A stretch of 22,220 nt of DNA. Origin: a virus. The translations under genes were made by a program, and so were the position numbers. The notes under the pieces are model-generated. The model made no database searches and was not told where the DNA came from. It saw only the letters and a list, made by a program, of their open reading frames with translations. Below, one piece after another: positions 14,649 through 18,630 of this stretch (within the stretch, counting starts at the first letter, position 1; each line of letters opens with the position of its first letter). The DNA is taken from positions 1-22,220 of IMG/VR virus record IMGVR_UViG_3300043420_000821; one strand, written 5' to 3'.

Positions 14649-14824
14649 GGGAATACTGGTGGTATCACTCCAATGAGTCGAAGAAGACCTTCAGCAAAAA
14701 GAGCAAGAACAACCCAACCAACACACATTGAAATAATCGAAGCATTACGATTATGTTGTCGTATGGCATCATCAATCATCTCCTGCACTTCAGTTCTTGT
14801 AATAAATTCATCACTAGGTTCCAT
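14624..14824 (-). CDS. Small membrane protein (66 aa)
   Basis: From the ATG at 14824 the product has an acidic, soluble start (EPSDEFITRTEVQEMIDDAI, RQHNRN) and then one hydrophobic helix (SIISMCVGWVVLALFAEGLL). It ends IPPVFPWLDITLK. A GTG one codon upstream is possible, but the ATG forms a TGATG junction with the gene before it, which decides the start. It resembles a bitopic protein with a cytoplasmic head. The function is unknown; it lies in the membrane micro-gene run. Confidence 0.6.
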   Translation of the reverse strand: MEPSDEFITRTEVQEMIDDAIRQHNRNASIISMCVGWVVLALFAEGLLRLIGVIPPVFPWLDITLK

Positions 14825-14973
14825 CACTTCTCATCTCCCAAAAATTTTGCGAGAGGGTCTATTCTGGTTTTAACTATTTGTACTGCTCTCTTATAGAACA
14901 TATTGTCAGTATTACCAGATTCCTCAAAAGTTGCTTTAATACGGACCCAATTTTCGTAAGTGTGTTGGTCCAT
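14824..14973 (-). CDS. Small soluble protein, first of the micro-gene run (49 aa)
   Basis: This 49-aa protein reads MDQHTYENWVRIKATFEESG, then a segment NTDNMFYKRAVQIVKTRIDP and LAKFLGDEK. It looks like a compact helical, cytoplasmic domain without membrane segments. A TATAAT-like -10 box lies at 14998-14993, about 20 bases before the ATG, without a convincing -35, so this may be the promoter for the whole run of seven small genes. The product is not recognised. Confidence 0.55.
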   Translation of the reverse strand: MDQHTYENWVRIKATFEESGNTDNMFYKRAVQIVKTRIDPLAKFLGDEK

Positions 14974-15096
14974 TTTTGCGATTCGTATTACTATTATATA
15001 CTAATTACAGGTATTTGAAATGCAATCAAATATCTTGATTCTGTAACACTACTATACAGAAAACGAAATAAAATATTAAATTGGTATTATATGAAA

Positions 15097-15181
15097 CGGA
15101 AAGGAGAGGATTCGAACCTCCGGAGGCTTTCACCTCTTTTGTTTTCAAGACAAACGCCTTAAACCACTCGGCCACCTTTCC
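15097..15181 (-). tRNA. tRNA-Ser (UGA)
   Basis: This is an 85-base tRNA with the long variable arm typical of serine. The acceptor GGAAAGG pairs with CCTTTCC, the discriminator is G, the anticodon loop is CTTGAAA and the T-loop TTCGAAT. It lies 10 bases after the stop of the zinc-ribbon gene. Confidence 0.95.
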
Positions 15182-15191
15182 AATGTTAAGT

Positions 15192-15437
15192 TCAACGAAC
15201 TTCGAAGTCTAACCTACGAACTTTGCGTTGTCTTCTTGCCTCTTGCCAGGCAATATCTTGAGAAGTTAGAACGTTCTTTTGTTCTTTCTGTGTAGAGTTT
15301 ACCATAACTACTCTACTTAAGTCAACAGCCGAAACACTATCACCTTTAACGGTCATCATATTAGGACAACCACAAACTTGAGTTTTATTTGTGCCAGTTA
15401 ATTCTCTGTTGCAATCTCTGCATCTTACTATAATCAT
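15192..15437 (-). CDS. Small zinc-ribbon-like protein (81 aa)
   Basis: The N-terminus [20 protein letters not shown] with VCGCPN gives two cysteine pairs (Cys6/Cys9 and a CGC pair about 13 residues later), a likely zinc ribbon. The middle part, [18 protein letters not shown], is beta-rich. The end, [17 protein letters not shown], is strongly basic, which would suit nucleic-acid binding. I recall similar small proteins in T4-like cyanophages, always without a known role. It lies between the Dps-like gene (15-base gap) and tRNA-Ser. Confidence 0.7.
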   Translation of the reverse strand: MIIVRCRDCNRELTGTNKTQVCGCPNMMTVKGDSVSAVDLSRVVMVNSTQKEQKNVLTSQDIAWQEARRQRKVRRLDFEVR

Positions 15438-15452
15438 AATTCATAAATCCTG

Positions 15453-15887
15453 TCATTGTGTAAATGACCTTAACATCCAGATAAATTTGCCGTGTTCTTC
15501 ATTTAAATCATCAACAAGGTTTGTTGTTCCTCTCGACTTTTGTGTCTCTGCTTCTTCGGCAACTTGACCCAAAAGTTCCACAATCTTTTCATGACATTTA
15601 ATTAAGTCATTCACCATTCCCATAGCATCTAGAGAACTATTTGCCTCTTCAACCTGAGATACTTGAGTGATTCTTGTTAAAGTAGGAACTGGTTTAATAT
15701 TTAGATATCTCATATGTTCGGTCAGACGGTCTATCTGTTCGAACATTGCTTCATAATGAGCACCAAATAAATCGTGGAACTCTTTAAAGTTAGGACCAAC
15801 TACATTCCAATGATACACCCAAGTTTTTTGAAACAATACAAAAAGACTTGCTTGAGTATCAGAAAGTAATTTATATAGTGTTTCCAT
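15453..15887 (-). CDS. dps: Dps-like ferritin (DNA protection during starvation)
   Basis: From the ATG at 15887 this is a 144-aa four-helix protein with a complete Dps ferroxidase site: YHWNVVGPNFKEFHDLF gives His26 and His38, and EQIDRLTEHMR gives Asp53 and Glu57, matching the order H, H, D, E in E. coli Dps. Dps proteins form 12-mers that oxidise and store iron with H2O2 and can shield DNA. A longer frame reads back through tRNA-Val and is not real. A late promoter CATAAATA lies 17 bases before the ATG, so it is probably made late in infection, perhaps to protect phage DNA or manage iron (inference). The length fits the short members of the family. Confidence 0.88.
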   Translation of the reverse strand: METLYKLLSDTQASLFVLFQKTWVYHWNVVGPNFKEFHDLFGAHYEAMFEQIDRLTEHMRYLNIKPVPTLTRITQVSQVEEANSSLDAMGMVNDLIKCHEKIVELLGQVAEEAETQKSRGTTNLVDDLNEEHGKFIWMLRSFTQ

Positions 15888-15903
15888 TATACTTTTTTGT
15901 AAG

Positions 15904-15911
15904 TATTTATG
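15904..15911 (-). promoter_or_regulatory. T4-type late promoter before dps
   Basis: CATAAATA on the minus strand fits the (N)ATAAATA late element used by T4-like cyanophages. It sits in the short gap between tRNA-Val and the dps start codon. Confidence 0.65.
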
Positions 15912-15915
15912 AAAG

Positions 15916-15987
15916 TGGGCGATGAGGGATTCGAACCCCCGACCTACTCCGTGTAAAGGAGGCACTCTACCACTGAGTTAATCGCCC
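15916..15987 (-). tRNA. tRNA-Val (UAC)
   Basis: The acceptor GGGCGAT pairs with ATCGCCC and the discriminator is A. The anticodon stem CTCC/GGAG has the loop TTTACAC, and the T-arm GGGGG-TTCGAAT-CCCTC is intact apart from a wobble. Confidence 0.95.
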
Positions 15988-15990
15988 GTG

Positions 15991-16062
15991 TCCTCTGTCT
16001 GGGAATCGAACCCAGTATCCAAGTGCATTGTCTGCCTGTCCTTACCAATAGACTACCAGAGG
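15991..16062 (-). tRNA. tRNA-like RNA 1, no normal anticodon stem
   Basis: The acceptor (CCTCTG with CAGAGG), D-arm (GTCT-ATTGGTAA-GGAC) and T-arm (CTGGG-TTCGATT-CCCAG) are perfect. The anticodon arm region GGCAGACAATGCACTTG cannot form a 5-bp stem with a 7-base loop, and no U precedes a clear anticodon. Only a 3-bp stem GCA/TGC around GACAA is possible. The acceptor has an odd G7 x A66. No amino acid can be assigned. A second copy lies at 17096-17168. Confidence 0.55.
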
Positions 16063-16065
16063 AAA

Positions 16066-16132
16066 GGTGATGAGTGCCCATCACCAGCGGAAGACACTTT
16101 CCGCGATTTTCACTGCATTAGAGGGCAGTGAA
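16066..16132 (-). ncRNA. Three tandem perfect stem-loops between tRNA genes
   Basis: In 67 bases there are three perfect hairpins: 7 bp (16066-16072 / 16079-16085), 6 bp (16087-16092 / 16099-16104) and 8 bp (16109-16116 / 16125-16132). The loops are 6, 6 and 8 bases and the linkers 1 and 4 bases. No reading frame or tRNA fits, and none has a T tract on the minus strand. The strand is assumed from the surrounding transcription. The 35 bases from here to tRNA-Asn hold nothing recognisable. Confidence 0.45.
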
Positions 16133-16167
16133 GATATGATAGAATCAGACATTTCCAACCCTATCAA

Positions 16168-16239
16168 CTCCCCAACCTCGATTCGAACGAGGGACAGCAA
16201 AATTAACAGTTTTGAGTTCTACCACTGAACTATTGGGGA
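16168..16239 (-). tRNA. tRNA-Asn (GUU)
   Basis: The acceptor TCCCCAA pairs with TTGGGGA and the discriminator is G. The anticodon stem CAAAA/TTTTG has the loop CTGTTAA and the T-loop TTCGAAT. Its first ten bases overlap the end of the HNH endonuclease gene, including the stop codon. Confidence 0.93.
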
Positions 16240-16535
16240 ATATTTACAAAAGAAGGTTTGTGATAGATTGTAAATCCAGCGTGGAGTTCTCTATGACAAT
16301 TGGCACATAACATATAACATTTATCTGCCTCTTTCTTTTGTTTTTCCAAAGATTTTGTAGAACCAGAAATTTGGAACTCTTTTGTAGTTTCGTCTATGTG
16401 GTGAAACTCAAGTGCTTCAAAACATCTATTATAACCACAAAATTCACACTTGCCTCCTTTATATTCAACAAGCAGTTCTTTAGTTCTTTTTCTCCAGTTT
16501 CCTACATTTTTCTTTAGTTTTTGTTGGTCTCTCAT
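16230..16535 (-). CDS. HNH homing-type endonuclease
   Basis: This 101-aa HNH nuclease has Cys30-x2-Cys33, LEFHHIDE with His45/His46, and CANCHRELH (Cys77, Cys80, His81, His85), so a structural zinc and the beta-beta-alpha metal site are both complete. The basic N-terminus (KLKKNVGNWRKR) may contact DNA. It is a free-standing gene placed inside the tRNA cluster, and its stop codon lies within the 5' acceptor strand of tRNA-Asn. A perfect late promoter and a hairpin precede it. Free-standing HNH genes of this size in T4-like phages usually promote their own spread; the cut site here is unknown but would be expected nearby. Confidence 0.85.
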   Translation of the reverse strand: MRDQQKLKKNVGNWRKRTKELLVEYKGGKCEFCGYNRCFEALEFHHIDETTKEFQISGSTKSLEKQKKEADKCYMLCANCHRELHAGFTIYHKPSFVNIPQ

Positions 16536-16538
16536 AGT

Positions 16539-16568
16539 GATTAACTTAATGCGTTAATCATATTTATA
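16539..16568 (-). promoter_or_regulatory. Late promoter TATAAATA plus hairpin before the HNH gene
   Basis: TATAAATA (16568-16561) is a perfect T4 late element. Just downstream, GATTAAC / GTTAATC (16559-16553 with 16545-16539) forms a perfect 7-bp hairpin with a 7-base loop, ending 3 bases before the ATG. A late transcript should start near 16555, inside the 5' arm. Only read-through RNA from upstream would carry the full hairpin. Confidence 0.65.
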
Positions 16569-16593
16569 AGAGAATAAGAACCAAAAGGTTCAG

Positions 16594-16664
16594 AGCGAAA
16601 TACGGGATTCGAACCCGTGACACCAACTTGGAAGGATGGGATGTTACCACTACACCAATTTCGC
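16594..16664 (-). tRNA. tRNA-Gly (UCC)
   Basis: The acceptor GCGAAAT pairs with ATTTCGC and the discriminator is T. The anticodon loop contains TTCC (anticodon TCC). The T-arm is ACGGG-TTCGAAT-CCCGT. A small hairpin (16578-16591, GAACC-4-GGTTC) follows its 3' end, before the HNH late promoter. Confidence 0.94.
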
Positions 16665-16669
16665 GTTAG

Positions 16670-16702
16670 GACAATCATAAACTATTTGAGTTTGATTGTC
16701 AA
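16670..16702 (-). promoter_or_regulatory. Inverted-repeat promoter unit 1 (before tRNA-Gly)
   Basis: TTGACA (16702-16697), 17 bases, TATGAT (16679-16674). The -35 and -10 boxes lie in the arms of an inverted repeat GACAATC...GATTGTC (16694-16700 and 16670-16676). The predicted start is within about 5 bases of the tRNA-Gly 5' end. Two more units with the same geometry occur in this cluster. Confidence 0.8.
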
Positions 16703-16776
16703 CGACTCAGGAGGGACTTGAACCCCCGACCAACTGCTTAGAAGGCAGATGCTCTATCCAACTGAGCTACTGAGTC
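16703..16776 (-). tRNA. tRNA-Arg (UCU)
   Basis: The acceptor GACTCAG pairs with CTGAGTC and the discriminator is G. The anticodon stem CTGCC/AGCAG has a TTCTA-containing loop (anticodon TCT), and the T-loop is TTCAAGT. Its 3' end directly meets promoter unit 1. Confidence 0.95.
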
Positions 16777-16780
16777 ATGG

Positions 16781-16813
16781 GACAATCTTAAGGCAGGACC
16801 TTCAGATTGTCAA
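16781..16813 (-). promoter_or_regulatory. Inverted-repeat promoter unit 2 (before tRNA-Arg)
   Basis: TTGACA (16813-16808), 17 bases, TAAGAT (16790-16785). The inverted repeat GACAATC (16811-16805) and GATTGTC (16787-16781) covers both boxes at the same 24-base offset as in the other units. The predicted start is about 2 bases before the tRNA-Arg 5' end. Confidence 0.75.
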
Positions 16814-16814
16814 G

Positions 16815-16898
16815 TGGGGCGAGCGGGACTTGAACCCGCAAGGTCTAACGACCGACTGATTTTAAGTCAGTTATGTTTACCAATTTCATCACCGCCCC
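16815..16898 (-). tRNA. tRNA-Leu (UAA)
   Basis: This is an 84-base tRNA with a long variable arm. The acceptor GGGGCGG pairs with TCGCCCC (last pair G-T) and the discriminator is A. The anticodon stem CTGA/TCAG has the loop CTTAAAA, and the T-arm is GCGGG-TTCAAGT-CCCGC. Confidence 0.95.
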
Positions 16899-16902
16899 TT
16901 AG

Positions 16903-16977
16903 GTGCTCCTTGCGTGGATCGAACACGCCTCAGGCGAATTATGAGTTCGCTGCATTCACCAGATTGCTAAAGGAGCA
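16903..16977 (-). tRNA. tRNA-Met or tRNA-Ile2 (CAU)
   Basis: The acceptor TGCTCCT pairs with AGGAGCA and the discriminator is C. The anticodon stem GCGAA/TTCGC has the loop CTCATAA, and the T-loop is TTCGATC. Lysidine modification decides between Met and Ile, and sequence alone does not settle it. The nearby tRNA-Ile(UAU) makes an elongator Met role more likely. Confidence 0.88.
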
Positions 16978-16978
16978 A

Positions 16979-17050
16979 TGAGACTGCGGAGAATTGAACT
17001 CCGTTCACACCGTTATAAGCAGTGGGCCTTAACCAATAGGCGACAGTCCC
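16979..17050 (-). tRNA. tRNA-Ile (UAU)
   Basis: The acceptor GGGACTG pairs with CAGTCTC (one G-T) and the discriminator is A. The anticodon stem CACTG/CGGTG has the loop CTTATAA, giving TAT. The T-arm is CGGAG-TTCAATT-CTCCG. This anticodon is rare in bacteria. Its 3' end is one base from the preceding tRNA. Confidence 0.88.
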
Positions 17051-17058
17051 GCGAACAA

Positions 17059-17091
17059 AACAATCATAAGGCATCAACCTCAGATTGTCAA
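17059..17091 (-). promoter_or_regulatory. Inverted-repeat promoter unit 3 (before tRNA-Ile)
   Basis: TTGACA (17091-17086), 17 bases, TATGAT (17068-17063). The inverted repeat GACAATC / GATTGTT has one change in the outer base compared with units 1 and 2, at the same 24-base offset. The predicted start is about 6 bases before the tRNA-Ile 5' end, and it would serve Ile, Met and Leu. Confidence 0.8.
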
Positions 17092-17095
17092 GTGT

Positions 17096-17168
17096 TCCTC
17101 TGGCTGGGAATCGAACCCAGTTTCCATGTGTGTTGTCCACCCGTCCTTACCAATAGACTACGCAGAGG
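17096..17168 (-). tRNA. tRNA-like RNA 2, no normal anticodon stem
   Basis: This is a near copy of the element at 15991-16062: same acceptor (CCTCTG/CAGAGG), identical D-arm and T-arm core. The anticodon region differs but again gives no 5-bp stem. It can form GTG/CAC around the same GACAA loop, with two compensating pair changes relative to copy 1. One extra base lies between acceptor and D-arm, and a C-C mismatch closes the acceptor. No amino acid can be assigned. Confidence 0.55.
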
Positions 17169-17172
17169 AAAT

Positions 17173-17250
17173 GCCGTGTGGTTGTGAATCTAAATCAAAA
17201 CTCTTTGATAATCGCCCCACTGCATCTTATCTCAAGTTTTGAACCACGGC
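17173..17250 (-). ncRNA. tRNA-sized structured element that is not a tRNA
   Basis: The ends pair through nine base pairs, GCCGTG(TG)GTT with AACCACGGC, with a 2-base bulge. Inside is a perfect 6-bp hairpin, ATCAAA-ACTC-TTTGAT (17194-17209), and a weaker TCAA/TTGA hairpin. Size (78 bases) and position between two tRNA-type genes suggest a stable RNA or processing element, but no T-loop consensus or anticodon is present. The strand is assumed from its neighbours. Confidence 0.4.
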
Positions 17251-17252
17251 AA

Positions 17253-17324
17253 TGGGTCTGGAGAGGCTCGAACTCTCAACTTCCAGGTTAAAAGCCCGTT
17301 ACTCTACCATTGAGTTACAGACCC
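17253..17324 (-). tRNA. tRNA-Lys (UUU)
   Basis: The acceptor GGGTCTG pairs with CAGACCC and the discriminator is A. The anticodon loop CTTTTAA sits on a slightly imperfect stem. The T-arm is GAGAG-TTCGAGC-CTCTC. The 5' end is one base from the stop codon of the upstream protein gene. Confidence 0.92.
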
Positions 17325-17325
17325 A

Positions 17326-17826
17326 TTAGAATCTAAATTTTCCAGGTTCTGTTGGTGGTTTATCCCTCACCAACTCATTAATAATACCACTCTCAGATTG
17401 CTCGGTCAATCCCTCTGTGCCACTTGTAGAGGTGTCTATGCAATCAGGAACCCATGAAGCACATAATCTCATTTCTCCACCCAATAAACTCTGAGCTTTT
17501 GAGCCATCTGGAGCCTTCTCTATGAACCTAGGCAAAGGTATTTTAGGTGGATCTAAACCTCGTGTCAAGTCCTCATACTCCCTAATTGCTCTATCAACAT
17601 CTCTTTCCACTCTCCTTTTGACTAGATTAGGATCTTGGAGTAGAACATCGTTGATTATGGTCTGTGGGAAGAACTCCCTCTGTACCTCGTCTAGGAGGTC
17701 CCAGAGCGCCTCCTGTGGCGCTCCTGTGCATTGGGAGAGGGTTGCTACGATAGCACTGAGTATGGCGCTTATAATGATTAACTGCTTCTTGTCTAGTCTC
17801 TTCTTACCGAAATTAAAATTGAACAT
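17326..17826 (-). CDS. Membrane-anchored or lipoprotein-like phage protein, unknown function
   Basis: This 166-aa protein has a basic start (MFNFNFGKKRLDKKQ) and then a hydrophobic stretch IISAILSAIVATLSQC (about 18-33). The Cys at the end makes an imperfect lipobox (LSQC), so it is either a lipoprotein or a membrane-anchored protein. The rest is soluble and charged, with NLVKRRVERDVDRAIREYED helices and a proline/serine-rich tail (STSGTEGLTEQSES). I recall comparable unknown proteins in T4-like cyanophages but no function. A late promoter AATAAATA and a terminator hairpin precede it, and the stop codon TAA lies next to tRNA-Lys. It may be a late envelope-associated protein (inference). Confidence 0.65.
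   Translation of the reverse strand: MFNFNFGKKRLDKKQLIIISAILSAIVATLSQCTGAPQEALWDLLDEVQREFFPQTIINDVLLQDPNLVKRRVERDVDRAIREYEDLTRGLDPPKIPLPRFIEKAPDGSKAQSLLGGEMRLCASWVPDCIDTSTSGTEGLTEQSESGIINELVRDKPPTEPGKFRF
17540..17568 (-). promoter_or_regulatory. Possible internal promoter before tRNA-Lys
   Basis: TTGACA (17568-17563), 17 bases, TAAAAT (17545-17540) lie inside the coding region of the gene at 17326-17826. It could transcribe tRNA-Lys and the rest of the tRNA cluster independently. The leader would be over 200 bases, so this is less certain than the other promoters. Confidence 0.4.
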
Positions 17827-17832
17827 AAAAAA

Positions 17833-17864
17833 AGAGGAGTAGCAACCGCTCCCCTCTATTTATT
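17833..17864 (-). terminator. Terminator after rlpA combined with a late promoter
   Basis: AATAAATA (17864-17857) is a late-type element. It is followed by a hairpin with one bulge (AGAGGGGAG against CTCCTCT, arms about 17849-17857 and 17833-17839). A run of seven T on the minus strand follows and ends in the ATG of the next gene at 17826. The hairpin ends rlpA transcripts from upstream, while the late promoter would start RNA inside it. Confidence 0.6.
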
Positions 17865-17881
17865 ATTCAGTTGTTAGATTT

Positions 17882-18244
17882 TCATACCCGCGAGTAGCAA
17901 ATTCTAGCAACACCTTGACTGGGTGAAGCAATAGTAGAGAATGCGCCATAAGACAAGTCAAGGTCTCTACCCGCGATATAAGGACCGCGATCATTAACTC
18001 GCACAACTACAGACTTACCATTGGATTGATTTGTAACTCTTAGTCTAGTTCCGAATGGTAGCCATTTATGTGCTACTGATTTACCATAAGCATTGTATCT
18101 TTCGCCGTTGGCAGTTGTCTGCCCGTGATATCCATCACCGACTCCATAATGTGATGCGAGGGAACATCCGCTCGCTGCCTTTGCTTGAAGGGGTGCTAAT
18201 CCTGCAGTGGCAATGGCAAGAATTGAAAGTGTTTTAAGTAGCAT
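17882..18244 (-). CDS. RlpA-like secreted double-psi beta-barrel protein
   Basis: From the ATG at 18244 this is a 120-aa protein with a signal peptide (1-23, LSILAIATAGLAPLQAKA). A full RlpA-type double-psi beta-barrel follows: ASHYGVGDGYHGQTTANGE (30-48), YNAYGKSVAHKWLPFGT with His59, VRVNDRGPY (81-89) and GRDLDLS (92-98). The Asp in NDRGP and the His are the residues active in RlpA lytic transglycosylases. RlpA cuts denuded peptidoglycan glycan strands in the periplasm. Here it may help DNA entry, lysis or envelope remodelling. A longer frame to a TTG at 18298 would place 18 extra residues before the signal peptide and is rejected. Confidence 0.85.
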   Translation of the reverse strand: MLLKTLSILAIATAGLAPLQAKAASGCSLASHYGVGDGYHGQTTANGERYNAYGKSVAHKWLPFGTRLRVTNQSNGKSVVVRVNDRGPYIAGRDLDLSYGAFSTIASPSQGVARICYSRV

Positions 18245-18342
18245 TAAAATTAGTTGAACTCTACATCCGTATAGAAAGGGGGTACACCCTCTTCTCAAAG
18301 GGCACTTTCCACGGCTCTAAATCAAAATCAAAGTCTCATAAC

Positions 18343-18365
18343 AAAAAACCCTGCTCATAACAGGG
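18343..18365 (-). terminator. Rho-independent terminator after the 72-aa gene
   Basis: CCCTG / CAGGG (18361-18365 with 18349-18353) closes a 7-base loop and is followed by a run of six T on the minus strand. It lies immediately downstream of a consensus promoter (18374-18402), at about the predicted transcript start. Confidence 0.7.
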
Positions 18366-18373
18366 ATTTTTAC

Positions 18374-18402
18374 ATAATAAGTTAATATTTAGGATTTGTC
18401 AA
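18374..18402 (-). promoter_or_regulatory. Sigma70-type promoter between the 72-aa gene and rlpA
   Basis: TTGACA (18402-18397), 17 bases, TATTAT (18379-18374). The predicted start is about 18367, so its RNA begins with the terminator hairpin. It probably drives rlpA, with a leader of about 120 bases. The remaining gap 18245-18342 holds only a GGGT/ACCC dyad. Confidence 0.7.
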
Positions 18403-18411
18403 GAGGTTGGT

Positions 18412-18630
18412 TTACCGAACATCAATCTCTTGCTCATCGGTCCAATCCTCATCCTCAAGGCAAAGATATTCAAGTTCTTCTACACCTTCGGGTAAATTAA
18501 TCCATTCATCAAACTCAGCAAGCAGTGCCTGAGCGTTCTTGTGTCGATCTGCTTCATGGAGAAGTTCAATCTTGTTGATTGCCCACTCACGAACTTGTGC
18601 TACAGGTTCGCTTTCAATCTCGGTTTCCAT
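18412..18630 (-). CDS. Small acidic unknown protein (72 aa)
   Basis: From the ATG at 18630 this is a 72-aa strongly acidic protein. It starts METEIESEPVAQVREWAINK and ends DWTDEQEIDVR. The middle reads as two helices (NKIELLHEADRHKNAQALLA, EFDEWINL). No membrane part or catalytic motif is visible. A longer frame up to 18846 runs antiparallel to nothing but overlaps the GIY-YIG gene and is rejected. It overlaps the end of that gene by 17 bases, and a TTGACA-17-TACAAT promoter inside the endonuclease gene could express it separately. Function unknown. Confidence 0.65.
   Translation of the reverse strand: METEIESEPVAQVREWAINKIELLHEADRHKNAQALLAEFDEWINLPEGVEELEYLCLEDEDWTDEQEIDVR

Noticed and set aside
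15888-15965. 26-residue N-terminal extension of the Dps-like protein
   Set aside because: It is translated tRNA-Val sequence; the family start is MET at 15887, behind the late promoter.
17173-17250. Reading the structured element as a tRNA
   Set aside because: No T-loop consensus, no D-arm and no anticodon loop on either strand.
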